DNA from: Rugamonas rubra
GTDB taxonomy: Bacteria > Pseudomonadota > Gammaproteobacteria > Burkholderiales > Burkholderiaceae_D
Reading direction: 5' to 3'
Assembly: GCF_900114705.1 (NCBI RefSeq)
Contig: NZ_FOTW01000004.1
Coordinates: 310,001-374,000, forward strand
Length of the DNA stretch: 64,000 bases
A program made the position numbers and the translations under genes. Each line of letters opens with the position of its first letter. Positions within the stretch are counted from its first letter, which is position 1. Shown here in pieces: positions 9,234-18,800 of the stretch. The notes beneath the pieces were generated by a model. The model did not search any database, had not been told where the DNA came from, and saw nothing but the letters and a program-made list of their open reading frames with translations.

Positions 9234-9266
9234 AATATTTCAAATTTTAGCAAAAAATGAAATATT
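9234..9266. repeat. AT-rich inverted repeat AATATTTCA / TGAAATATT
   Basis: Perfect nine-base arms (9234-9242 and 9258-9266) flank a 15-base A/T-rich spacer. This is the AT-rich island between hemL and the unknown gene at 8655-9152, both on the minus strand. It could be an operator, an H-NS-type binding site or part of the promoter for the unknown gene. No G/C stem is present, so it is not a typical terminator. Confidence 0.6.
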
Positions 9267-9366
9267 CTTTCAAGCGGGCGGGGCGGGAGCGGGCCGCCGC
9301 CGATGCGGCGGCGGCCTGTCCGGGGGGAGCGGCGGCGCGCGCGGCGCCGCCGTGTCGGCGCTGCCC

Positions 9367-10659
9367 TTAGGCGGCCAGCTTCTTGAAGACGCGGCGCGCC
9401 GCCTCGATGGTGGCGTCGATCACGGCGTCGTCGTGCTGGGCCGAGACGAAGCCGGCCTCGTAGGCGGCCGGCGCGAAGTAGACGCCCTCGTCGAGCATGT
9501 GGTGGAAGAAGACGTTGAAGCGCTCGCGGTCGCCGGCCATCATTTCGGCGTAGTTGTTGGGCGGCGTGGCGCTGAAGTACAGGCCGAACATGCCGCCGAT
9601 GGCGTCGGCGCAGAACACCACGCCGGCCTCCTTGGCGGCGGCGGTCAGGCCGTCGGCCAGGCGGCGCGCGCTGGCGCCCAGGCGCTCGTAGAAGCCGTCC
9701 TCCTGGATCAGCTTGAGGGTGGTCATGCCGGCCGCCACCGCCACCGGGTTGCCCGACAGGGTGCCGGCCTGGTAGACGGCGCCCAGCGGCGCCATGTGGC
9801 TCATCAGCTTGGCGCTGCCGCCGAAGGCCGCCACCGGCAGGCCGCCGCCGATCACCTTGCCCAGCGCCGTCAGGTCGGGCACGATGCCGTAGACCTGCTG
9901 GGCGCCGCCGAGGGCGACGCGGAAGCCGCACATCACCTCGTCGAAGATCAGGATGGCGCCGTGCGCCGTGCACAGGCGGCGCATGGCCTGCAGGAACTCG
10001 GGGCTGGCCTTGATCAGGTTCATATTGCCGGCCACCGGCTCGACGATGACGCAGGCGATCTCGCCGCCCATGTTGGCGAAGGCGTCCTCGAGCTGCTGCA
10101 CGTTGTTGTAGTCGAGCACCAGGGTGTGCTTGACGAAGTCCTCCGGCACGCCGGCCGAGGTGGGGTTGCCGAAGGTGAGCAGGCCGCTGCCGGCCTTGAC
10201 CAGCAGCGAGTCGGCGTGGCCGTGGTAGCAGCCCTCGAACTTGACGATCTTGTCGCGGCCGGTGGCGCCGCGCGCCAGGCGCAGCGCGCTCATGGTCGCC
10301 TCGGTGCCCGACGAAACCAGGCGCACCTGCTCGATCGACGGCACCAGGCGGCAGATCTCCTCGGCCATCAGCACCTCGCCCTCGGTCGGCGCGCCGAACG
10401 ACAGGCCACGGGTGGCCGCCTCCTGCACCGCCTTGACCACCTGCGGGTGGGCGTGGCCGACGATGGCCGGGCCCCAGGAGCCGATGTAGTCGATGTAGCG
10501 CTTGTCGTCGGCGTCCCAGAAGTAGGGGCCGTCGGCGCGGGTGATGAAGCGCGGCGTGCCGCCCACCGAGCGGAAGGCGCGCACCGGCGAGTTGACGCCG
10601 CCGGGGGTGGTTTTTTGGGCGCGGGCGAACAGCGTGTCGTTGTTGGAGATCGTGGTCAT
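9367..10659 (-). CDS. hemL: Glutamate-1-semialdehyde 2,1-aminomutase HemL
   Basis: HemL converts glutamate-1-semialdehyde to 5-aminolevulinate in the C5 route to heme and is PLP-dependent. The 430-residue protein has [13 protein letters not shown] at the N-terminus, [14 protein letters not shown] phosphate binding ([15 protein letters not shown]), [22 protein letters not shown], and the PLP Lys268 in [11 protein letters not shown]. Length and motifs are typical. It lies about 160 bases downstream of the ThiD-like gene on the same strand, so the two may share a transcript. Confidence 0.97.
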   Translation of the reverse strand: MTTISNNDTLFARAQKTTPGGVNSPVRAFRSVGGTPRFITRADGPYFWDADDKRYIDYIGSWGPAIVGHAHPQVVKAVQEAATRGLSFGAPTEGEVLMAEEICRLVPSIEQVRLVSSGTEATMSALRLARGATGRDKIVKFEGCYHGHADSLLVKAGSGLLTFGNPTSAGVPEDFVKHTLVLDYNNVQQLEDAFANMGGEIACVIVEPVAGNMNLIKASPEFLQAMRRLCTAHGAILIFDEVMCGFRVALGGAQQVYGIVPDLTALGKVIGGGLPVAAFGGSAKLMSHMAPLGAVYQAGTLSGNPVAVAAGMTTLKLIQEDGFYERLGASARRLADGLTAAAKEAGVVFCADAIGGMFGLYFSATPPNNYAEMMAGDRERFNVFFHHMLDEGVYFAPAAYEAGFVSAQHDDAVIDATIEAARRVFKKLAA

Positions 10660-10821
10660 GGTCGGTTCTTCACAAGGTTGTAGGGGGGACTGCGGCGCCG
10701 GCGGGCCGGGCGGGCTAGCCGCCGGGCGGCGGCCCGGCGCCGCGACGGTGGATCGGTCGGGCCGCGTTCGGCCGCGCCAGGTTCGGTCGCGCCACGTCGG
10801 GCCGGCGGCGCCCGGCTACGC

Positions 10822-11685
10822 TCATTGGCTGCCGGCGGCCGGCGCGGCGGCGCCGGCGTTGAGCATGAAGAAGCGGTTCGGCACCAGCTTGCCCATGCCG
10901 TAGCGCTGGGCGTTGGCCAGCGCGCCGACGGTGTATTCCTGCGCCGCCAGCACCGCCTCGATGGCGTCGGCGCCGCGCGCCATGTTGGCGGTGATCGCCG
11001 CCGACAGCGTTCCGCCGGCGCCGATGAAGGGGCCGGGCAGGTGCTGCCAGGTGTCGTGGCTGATCATGCCGTCGGCGCCGAACAGGGTGTTGGCCAGGGT
11101 GGCCGCCTGGGCCGCCTCGCCGCCCACGCCGGCCGGGGTGCCGGTCACCAGCACGAACTCGCAGCCCAGCGCCAGCAGGTGCTCGACGTCCGACTCCATG
11201 GTCTCGTCGGCGCTTTCGCGCCAGGTCTCGGCCAGGCGGCCCAGCTCGACCTGCGACAGCATCAGCAGGGTGGCCTGGGGGATCAGCAGCTGGCGCAGCG
11301 CCGTCAGCAGCTCCTCGTGCTCGCCGTCGTCGGGCTGCTCGGGCATGCGCGAGCTGAACGGGTCGAGGATCAGCGGCGCGTCCGGGTAGTCGGAGAGGAT
11401 CTCGGCGATCGCCGAGACGTGCTCGACGTTGTCCAGCGCGCCGACCTTGAAGGCGGCCACCGGCATGTCCTCGAGCAGCACGCGGGCCTGGTCGCTGACC
11501 CAGTCGGGGTCGATCCGCTGCTGGTCCTCGATGCGCGCGCTGTCGCCGATCAGCAGGGCGGTGGTCACCGAGATGCCGTTGCAGGAGTGGGCGGCGAACA
11601 CCGCCAGGTCGGCCTGGACGCCGATGGCGCCGACCGGATCGGCGACGCCGAAGCTGAATATGAGAGGAGAAGTTTGGTTTTGCAC
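10822..11685 (-). CDS. Divergent ThiD-like (hydroxymethylpyrimidine kinase) homologue
   Basis: A 287-residue member of the ribokinase fold closest to ThiD, which phosphorylates hydroxymethylpyrimidine in thiamine synthesis. It keeps GVQADLAVFAAHSCNGISVTTALL and KVGALDNVE. Key positions have drifted: the N-terminal glycine/serine substrate loop reads SFGVADPVGAIG, and the anion-hole motif normally GTGC reads GAGG, so the usual Cys is absent. The expected TPN-type segment reads MLSQVELGRLAE. It may have altered substrate preference or be non-catalytic. It is divergent from rubredoxin and lies upstream of hemL on the same strand. Confidence 0.75.
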   Translation of the reverse strand: MQNQTSPLIFSFGVADPVGAIGVQADLAVFAAHSCNGISVTTALLIGDSARIEDQQRIDPDWVSDQARVLLEDMPVAAFKVGALDNVEHVSAIAEILSDYPDAPLILDPFSSRMPEQPDDGEHEELLTALRQLLIPQATLLMLSQVELGRLAETWRESADETMESDVEHLLALGCEFVLVTGTPAGVGGEAAQAATLANTLFGADGMISHDTWQHLPGPFIGAGGTLSAAITANMARGADAIEAVLAAQEYTVGALANAQRYGMGKLVPNRFFMLNAGAAAPAAGSQ

Positions 11686-11742
11686 GGCGGGTAGATTAAG
11701 ATACCTAATTCAGCATTTTACTAGATAGAAGGATGGGCGAAC

Positions 11743-11934
11743 GTGAGTAGCAACGAAACAACGCAGCAGTTCCAGACCTGGATGTGCCTGATCTGCGGCT
11801 GGGTCTACGACGAGGCGGCCGGTTTGCCCGACGAGGGCATCGCCCCGGGCACCCGTTGGGCCGACGTGCCGATGAACTGGGCCTGCCCGGAATGCGGCGC
11901 CCGCAAGGACGATTTCGAGATGGTGGCGTTCTAA
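11743..11934 (+). CDS. Rubredoxin
   Basis: A 63-residue one-iron electron carrier. The two Cys pairs that bind Fe(SCys)4 are CLICG and CPECG, with the typical WVYDEAAGLPDEGIAPGT and ARKDDFEMV segments. The start is GTG at 11743, preceded by AAGGA about nine bases upstream; an ATG alternative would remove the N-terminal ten residues. The redox partner is not encoded nearby. The 57-base gap to the divergent ThiD-like gene is AT-rich for this genome and probably holds both promoters. Confidence 0.95.
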   Translation: MSSNETTQQFQTWMCLICGWVYDEAAGLPDEGIAPGTRWADVPMNWACPECGARKDDFEMVAF

Positions 11935-12014
11935 TATCCGCCCGGCCGGGCCGTCGCCGGCGCGCGGCGGCACCGCGCTATGCTATCGTGTAGCCTCATC
12001 CCAGTGAACCGACT

Positions 12015-12428
12015 ATGACGACGACGCCGCAATCGACAGGTTTGAAAATCATGGTGATCGACGACAGCAGCACGATCCGTCGCTCTGCCGAGATCTTCCT
12101 GAGCCAGGCCGGCTATCAGGTGGTGCTGGCCGAGGACGGCTTCGACGCGCTGGCCAAGATCAACGACCACCACCCGGCGCTGGTGTTCTGCGATATTTTG
12201 ATGCCGCGCCTGGACGGCTACCAGACCTGCGCGCTGATCAAGAAGAGCGCGCGCTTCCACGCCACGCCGGTGTTGATGTTGTCGTCCAAGGACGGCCTGT
12301 TCGACCGCGCCCGTGGCGCCATGGTCGGCTCGGCCGCCTACCTGACCAAGCCCTTCAGCAAGGACAGCCTGCTGGCGGCGGTGCGCGAGCACACCGCCGG
12401 CGCGGCCGTCCCGCCCCCCCATGCATAA
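12015..12428 (+). CDS. pilG: Twitching-motility response regulator PilG
   Basis: A single-domain CheY-like receiver of 137 residues. The acidic pocket is VIDDSSTIRR, the phosphoacceptor is Asp60 in FCDILMPRLDGY, and SS plus KPF supply the conserved Ser/Thr and Lys. In the Pil-Chp system PilG receives phosphate from ChpA and promotes pilus extension. It is the first gene of a tight cluster pilG-pilH-pilI-pilJ-chpA, with pilH 18 bases downstream. A TATGCT-like -10 sequence lies about 30 bases upstream of the ATG but no convincing -35 was seen. Confidence 0.88.
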   Translation: MTTTPQSTGLKIMVIDDSSTIRRSAEIFLSQAGYQVVLAEDGFDALAKINDHHPALVFCDILMPRLDGYQTCALIKKSARFHATPVLMLSSKDGLFDRARGAMVGSAAYLTKPFSKDSLLAAVREHTAGAAVPPPHA

Positions 12429-12446
12429 GAAAGCCGCAGGCACCCC

Positions 12447-12854
12447 ATGCCCATCCACCGCATCCTGATCGTCGACGACTCGGCGACCGAACGCTACTAC
12501 CTGACCGACATCCTCGAGCGCAACGGCTACTCCGTCAGCAGCGCCGAAACGGGCGAGGCGGCGCTGCTGAAGATCCGCGCCGACAAGCCCGAGCTGATCC
12601 TGATGGACGTGGTCATGCCCGGCCCGAACGGCTTCCAGGTGACCCGCGCCATCGCGCGCGACACGACGCTGCAGGACGTGCCGGTGATCATCTGCTCGAG
12701 CAAGAGCCAGGAGACCGACCGCATCTGGGGCCTGCGCCAGGGCGCCAAGGACTATCTGGTCAAGCCGGTCGACGCGGCGGCGCTGCTGGCCTGCATCGCC
12801 GCGCTCGACCTGGCGGAGCTCAAGCGCAGCGCCGCCCCCGGCGAGTCCAGCTAG
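12447..12854 (+). CDS. pilH: Twitching-motility response regulator PilH
   Basis: A second stand-alone receiver protein, 135 residues, with IVDDSATERYYL, phosphoacceptor Asp54 in LMDVVMPGPNGF, and the Lys of DYLVKPVD. In Pseudomonas, PilH is the alternative phosphate acceptor that favours pilus retraction and acts as a phosphate sink opposing PilG. Assignment here rests on its second position in the cluster and on the MPGPNGFQ and RGAKDYLVKP-type sequence. It has no output domain. Confidence 0.86.
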   Translation: MPIHRILIVDDSATERYYLTDILERNGYSVSSAETGEAALLKIRADKPELILMDVVMPGPNGFQVTRAIARDTTLQDVPVIICSSKSQETDRIWGLRQGAKDYLVKPVDAAALLACIAALDLAELKRSAAPGESS

Positions 12855-12857
12855 GCG

Positions 12858-13424
12858 ATGGGCGCCAGCGGCCGCGATCCCGTGACGGCGCCCGACGGCG
12901 CCGAGCGGCGCAGCCGTCTGCGCCAGTACCAGGTGCAACTGCTCGAACGGGTGCAGGCGGCCGCCAGCGGCCCGGCGGCCGGCGGCCGCGAGCTCGGCGT
13001 GCAGCTGGGCGGGCGCCGCTTCCTGCTCGACCTGACGCAGATCGGCGAGATCGCGCCGCCGCAGGCGCTGACCACGGTGCCGCTGGCGCAACCCTGGTAT
13101 CTGGGCCTGGCCAAGCTGCGCGGCGCGCTGTGCGGCGTGGTCGACCTGGCCCGCTACCTTGAACTCGGCGGCGTGGCCGGCGGGCCGCAGGCGCGCCTGG
13201 TCAGCTTCGCGCCCGGCCTGGGCTGCCCCTGCGCGCTGCTGGTCGAGCAGGTGCTGGGCCTGCGCCGGCTCGACCAGCTCGAGCCGGCCGCCGCGCCGGC
13301 CACGGCGGCGCCGGCCGCGCCCTGGTGCGAACAGCATTTCCGCGAGCGCGACGGCGCCCACTGGACCCGGCTCGACCTGGCGCTGTTGCTGCGCGAGCCA
13401 CGCTTTTTGCAAGTCGGTTTGTAG
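12858..13424 (+). CDS. pilI: CheW-like adaptor PilI
   Basis: A CheW-domain protein of 188 residues that should couple the receptor PilJ to the kinase ChpA. The core [22 protein letters not shown] is followed by [26 protein letters not shown], the conserved CheW strand pattern, and [14 protein letters not shown]. It starts four bases after the pilH stop and ends 32 bases before pilJ. Confidence 0.87.
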   Translation: MGASGRDPVTAPDGAERRSRLRQYQVQLLERVQAAASGPAAGGRELGVQLGGRRFLLDLTQIGEIAPPQALTTVPLAQPWYLGLAKLRGALCGVVDLARYLELGGVAGGPQARLVSFAPGLGCPCALLVEQVLGLRRLDQLEPAAAPATAAPAAPWCEQHFRERDGAHWTRLDLALLLREPRFLQVGL

Positions 13425-13456
13425 TCGGCCTGGCCGCACGAATGGGAGACGGTGGA

Positions 13457-15766
13457 ATGGGATTCATGAAGGGTTTGTTCTCGCGCGACCGGGCCGGCCC
13501 CGGCCCCGGCCCCGACTCGGCCTTCGCCGACGCCGGCGACTCGCAGTTCCTCGGCGCCGCCGCGCCGCCGGCCGCCGCGGCCGCCGGCGCGGCCGAGGCC
13601 GACGCGCCGCTGCGCCTGCGCGACGTCATCCGCCGCCGTGGCGCCGCCGCCGCGCCGGCCGACGCCGGCCCCGGCCTGAAGCTGCCGCTGATCGGCCACC
13701 TGCCGCCGCAGCGCCAGCTGAGCATCCTGTCGAGCACGCTGGCCGTCAGCCTCGGCCTGTCGGTGCTGTTCGTCGCGCTCAACACGGTGCGCAGCGCCGG
13801 CCGCTCGACCCAGACCCAGGTGGCCAGCGACGCGCTGATGCACTCGCAGCGCATCGGCAAGGCCGCGCCCAACGCCGTGCAGGGCAACGCCGAGGCCTTC
13901 CGCCAGCTGGAGGAGAGCCGCAAGGAGCTCAACGACGACTTCCGCCTGATGGCCGGCGGCGGCAACTACCAGGGGCGCGGCATCGCCGCGCCGCGCGCCG
14001 CCCTGGCGCCGGTGGTGGCGGCGGCGCGCCAGCAGTGGAACAACTCGGACCAGGCGGCCGCCACCATCCTGCTGCTGAAGGCCGACCTGGGCGGCTTCGA
14101 CCACGCGCTGCGCGAGATCAACGCCGCCTCGCCGCGCCTGCTGGCGATGTGCGAGGAGATCTCGGCGCTGAAGCTGGCGCGCGGCGGCAGCGGCCACGAG
14201 CTGGCGGCGATCGGCCGGCTGACCATGCTGACCCAGCGCATGAGCCGCAGCGCCGGCGAGTTCCTCACCTCCGGCGGCATCAGCTCGGAGACCGCCTTCC
14301 AGCTGGGGCGCGACACCACGGTGTTCCGCGCCACCATCGACGGCTTCCTCAACGGCAGCGCCGCGCTGCAGCTGCCGGCCAGCCGCGACGGCGAGCTGCG
14401 CGGCCGCTTCGAGGCCCTCGAGGGCGCCTTCGAACACTACCAGAAGCAGGTCGGCGCCATCCTCGACAACCTCGACAAGTTCAGCGCCGCGAAGAACGCC
14501 GAGCAGCTCATCTTCGGCCAGAACGAGACGCTGCGCCAGCACCTGGCCACCCTGCAGCAGGCCTACCGCGCCGACCAGGACTCGCTCGACCTGACCTTCT
14601 GGCTGATGGTGGCCGGCGGCCTGCTGACGCTGACGGCGGCGGCCGCCATCGGCCGCGTGCTGCTGCAGGACTCGCACAACCGCGCCCGCGGCGCCGAGCG
14701 GCGCCGCCGCGAGGCCGAGGCGATGCGCCAGCAGTCGCAGCGCCAGGAGGCCGAGGCCAAGGCGATGAACGACCAGAACCAGGCGGCCATCCTGCGCCTG
14801 ATGAACGAGCTGCAGGAGGTGGCCGACGGCGACCTGACGGTGCAGGCCACGGTGTCGGAGGACATCACCGGCGCCATCGCCGACTCGGTCAACTACACGG
14901 TCGAGGAGCTGCGCGGCCTGGTCGGCCGCGTCACCAGCACCGCCGAGCAGGTCACCGAGGCCTCCGGCCGGGCGCAGGGCATCGCCAGCGACCTGCTGCT
15001 GGCCTCGCAGCGGCAGTCGCGCGAGATCGAGGACGCCAGCGCCACCGTGGTCAAGATGGCCGGCGAGATCACCGACGTGTCGCGCTCGGCCAGCGAGTCG
15101 GCCGACGTGGCGCGCCAGTCGGTGGCGGCGGCGCGGCAGGGCTCGACGGCGGTGGAGAACGCCATCAAGGGCATGCACGAGATCCGCGAGCAGATCCAGG
15201 AGACCTCGAAGCGCATCAAGCGGCTGGGCGAGTCGTCGCAGGAGATCGGCGAGATCACCGAGCTGATCTCCGACATCACCGAGCAGACCAACGTGCTGGC
15301 GCTGAACGCGGCGATCCAGGCCGCCGCGGCCGGCGAGGCCGGGCGCGGCTTCTCGGTGGTGGCCGAGGAGGTGCAGCGCCTGGCCGAGCGCTCGGCGGCG
15401 GCGGCCAAGCAGATCGGCGCGCTGGTGCGCACCATCCAGACCGACACCCACGACGCGGTGGCGGCGATGGAGCGCTCGACCCAGGGCGTGGTCGAGGGCG
15501 CGCGCCTGTCCGACGCGGCCGGCGCCGCCCTCAACGACATCAGCCAGGTGTCGAACCGGCTGGCCGAGCTGATCTCCGGGATCTCCTTCGCCACCGGGTT
15601 GCAGGCCACCTCGGCCAACGGCGTGGCGCGCAACATCCAGCACATCCTGACGGTGACCGAGCAGACCCAGGGCGGCACCCAGCAGACCGCGCAGTCGATC
15701 CAGCTGCTGTCGCAGCTGGCGCAGGAATTGAAAAACTCGGTGTCGCGCTTCCGCATCGCGGCCTGA
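13457..15766 (+). CDS. pilJ: Type IV pilus methyl-accepting chemoreceptor PilJ
   Basis: A 769-residue inner-membrane chemoreceptor. A cytoplasmic, Ala/Pro-rich start of about 85 residues precedes the first membrane helix ([18 protein letters not shown]). A periplasmic domain and a second helix ([17 protein letters not shown]) follow, then a HAMP-like segment and the signalling hairpin. The hairpin tip has [20 protein letters not shown] and [15 protein letters not shown], which match PilJ. I chose ATG 13457 because GGGAG lies eight bases upstream; ATG at 13442 or 13466 is possible. No methyltransferase or methylesterase gene follows. Confidence 0.9.
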   Translation: MGFMKGLFSRDRAGPGPGPDSAFADAGDSQFLGAAAPPAAAAAGAAEADAPLRLRDVIRRRGAAAAPADAGPGLKLPLIGHLPPQRQLSILSSTLAVSLGLSVLFVALNTVRSAGRSTQTQVASDALMHSQRIGKAAPNAVQGNAEAFRQLEESRKELNDDFRLMAGGGNYQGRGIAAPRAALAPVVAAARQQWNNSDQAAATILLLKADLGGFDHALREINAASPRLLAMCEEISALKLARGGSGHELAAIGRLTMLTQRMSRSAGEFLTSGGISSETAFQLGRDTTVFRATIDGFLNGSAALQLPASRDGELRGRFEALEGAFEHYQKQVGAILDNLDKFSAAKNAEQLIFGQNETLRQHLATLQQAYRADQDSLDLTFWLMVAGGLLTLTAAAAIGRVLLQDSHNRARGAERRRREAEAMRQQSQRQEAEAKAMNDQNQAAILRLMNELQEVADGDLTVQATVSEDITGAIADSVNYTVEELRGLVGRVTSTAEQVTEASGRAQGIASDLLLASQRQSREIEDASATVVKMAGEITDVSRSASESADVARQSVAAARQGSTAVENAIKGMHEIREQIQETSKRIKRLGESSQEIGEITELISDITEQTNVLALNAAIQAAAAGEAGRGFSVVAEEVQRLAERSAAAAKQIGALVRTIQTDTHDAVAAMERSTQGVVEGARLSDAAGAALNDISQVSNRLAELISGISFATGLQATSANGVARNIQHILTVTEQTQGGTQQTAQSIQLLSQLAQELKNSVSRFRIAA

Positions 15767-15832
15767 GCGGCACCACCCACGCGCGGGCGGCCGGCAACCG
15801 CCCGCGCGCATCCATTGAAAGGCCGAGCAAGC

Positions 15833-18800
15833 ATGAAGACTGATGTTCCGAACCCAGCGCAGGCGCAATTCGACACCGGACCCCTGTCCTGGGTGATGGT
15901 GGAGATCCGCGAGGCGCTGGCGCGCTCGCGCACCGCGCTGTTCGAGGCGGGCGGGCGGGCGGAGGAAGACCAGGCGACCCAGCTGCAGCACGCCAAGTCG
16001 CACCTGCACCAGGCCCACGGCGCGCTGCAGATGGTCGACGTCGACGGCGCCGCCCTGCTGACGGCGGCGGCCGAGCACGCGCTCGGGCGCTTCAAGGACG
16101 GCAGCCTCAAATGCAGCGCCGACCACGTCCACGTCGTCGCCCAGTTGTACCAGGCGCTGGTCGAATACGTCGAGGAGCTGCTCGACGGCGCGGCGCCGCA
16201 GCCGGCGCGCCTGTTCCCCTACTACCGCGCGGCGCTGGAGATGCTCGGCGCCGAGCGCATCCATCCGGCCGACCTGTTCTTCCCCGACCTGTCGGCGGCC
16301 GCCTCGGCGGCCCTGGCGCCGGCCGCCGCCGCCGGCGTGGCCGCCGGCGTGGCCGACTACGCGGCCTGGCGCCAGCGCTTCGAGAAGGCGCTGCTGCCCT
16401 ACCTGAAAAGCACCGACGCGGCGCAGCAGCGCGAGCACGCCGCCGCGCTGCGCGACGCCGTGGCCCTGGTGGCCGGCGCCCAGCGCGAACCGGCCGCGCG
16501 CGCCTTCTGGCTGGCGCAGCAGGGCTTCGCCGAGCTGGTGGCGGCCGGCCGCGTGGCCGGCGGCCTGTACGTCAAGCAGCTGTTCGGCCTGATCAATCTG
16601 CAGATCCGCCGCCTCAGCCAGGGCAGCGCCGCCCAGCCCGAGGGCATGCTGCGCGACGCGCTGTTCTTCGTCGCCGCCGCCGACCCCGCCACCGAGGACG
16701 ATTCCGCCACCGCCACCGCCACCGCCGCCGCGCCGGTGGCGCGCCAGCTGCGCCGCGCCTTCGCGCTCGACGGCCTGCTGCCGGCCGACTACGAGGCGCG
16801 CCGCTACGGCCAGATCGACCAGCAGGCGCTGGCCGGCGCCCGCGCCGGCATGGCGCAGGCCAAGGCCAGCTGGGACGGCCAGGCCGAGGCGCCGGTCGAC
16901 CCGGCGCAGGGCGCCGCCTTCGACGCCGCCCTGCGCCAGAGCGCGCAGCACTGCGACACGCTGGGGCTGGCCGCGCTGAGCACGCTGCTGCGCCAGCTGG
17001 CCGACGTCGCCGCCCGCGCCGTCAGCGCCGGCCGCGGCGAGGAGCTGGCGCTGGAGATGGCCACCGCGCTGCTGTTCGCCGAACACGGCCTGGAGCAGAT
17101 CCGCCACCTGCCCGACGACTTCAGCGCCCACGCCGACACCATCGGCGCGCGCCTGCTGGCGCTGGTGGCCGGCGAGACGCCGCCGCAGCCGGCCCAGTGG
17201 CAGGGCGGCCTGGCCCAGCGCATGCGCCAGGACGACACGGTGGCCGCCTTGTCGGCCGAAATGAAAAACGGCCTGCGCCAGGTCGAAAAGGTGCTCGACG
17301 AATACCACGTCGACGCCGCCACGCGGCCGGCGCTGGGCGCGCTCGATCCGACCCTGCACCAGCTGCACGGCGCCCTGGCCATGCTCGACCAGGACGAGGC
17401 CATGCGCGCCGTGCTGCAGCTGAGGGAGGCGGTGCGCCAGCTGGCCGAGGGGCGGGGCGAGGCGGCGCAGCAGGCCCGCGCGCTCGACGAGATCGCGCAG
17501 AACGTCGGCGCGCTCGGCTTCTTTGTCGACATGCTGGCGCAGAACGCCGCCGGCGCGCGCGAGCGCTTCGCCTTCGACGCCGAGCGCGGCACCTTCCGCT
17601 CGCTGCCGTTCAAGAAGATCGCGGCGGCCGGCGCCGTGCCGCTGCTCGACGAGGCCATGCCGGCGGCGCCGCCGCCGGCCGGACCGCAGGTCGCCCCGCC
17701 GGCGCCCGCCAGCGACGCCGCCGTCGAGGCCGAGCTGCTCGACATCTTCATCAACGAGGCGCGCGAGGTGCTGTTGTTCGTCGACCGCACGCTGGCGCAG
17801 CCGCGCCAACTGGCCGGCGGCGTCGACAACCTGAGCATGCTGCGCCGTTCCTTCCACACGCTCAAGGGCAGCGGCCGCATGGTCGGCCTGGGCCACTTCG
17901 CCGACGCCGCCGCCGGCGTCGAGCGGGTGATGAACGTCTGGCTGGCCGAGGCCTGGCCGGCCAACGACGCCTTGTTCGCGCTGCTCGAGCACGCCGCGCA
18001 GGAGCTGGGCCGGTGGGTGGCCGAGCTGGCCGCCAGCGGCCGCTCGGCGCGCGACGGCGCCGCGCTGGTCGCCGCCGCCGCCGTGGTGCAGCAGGGCGGC
18101 GCCTTCGCCATGGCGCCGGCCGAAACGCGGGTCGACGAGCAGCTCGAGGCGCTCGCGCCGCCGCCGGACGACACGCCGGCCGAACCGGCTGCGCCAGCAG
18201 AATTTGCCGAAGCTGCCGCCACGGTCGCCGCGCCCGACACAGCGGGGCAGATCGCCGGAACTGGATCGTCCGCGCAGACCATCGAGCCCGAGCCGCCGGA
18301 GCCGCTTGTTGAGGCCGCAGTCCCGGCGCCCGCGCCGAGCGCCGCGCCGGCCGGCAATGTGATCGAGTTCCCGGGCATCGGCGCGCCGCGCCCGGCCCGC
18401 GACGACAATCTGAAGCACATCGGCGAGCTCGACATCCCTCTGCCGCTGTTCAACATCTACCTGGCCGAAACGGACGAGCTGGTGCGTCTGCTGGCGCGCG
18501 ACTTCGGCGAATGGCGCCACGAGCCGCGCCGTCCCGTCAGCGGCGAGGCGCTGCAGGCGGCGCACACGCTGGCCGGCACCTCCGCCACGGTCGGCTTCAT
18601 GGCGCTGCGCGAGCTGGCCCACGCGCTGGAGATGACGTTGGAGGCCTTGCTGCCACCGGCGCCGCATCTGGACCCGGCGCAGCACGATCTGCTCGACTTC
18701 ACCATCGAGCGGATACGCCAGATGCTGCAAAGCTTCGCCCAGGGCGACATGCCCGCCGCGCAACCGGAGCTGGTCGCCGCGCTGCTGGCCCTGCGCGCCC

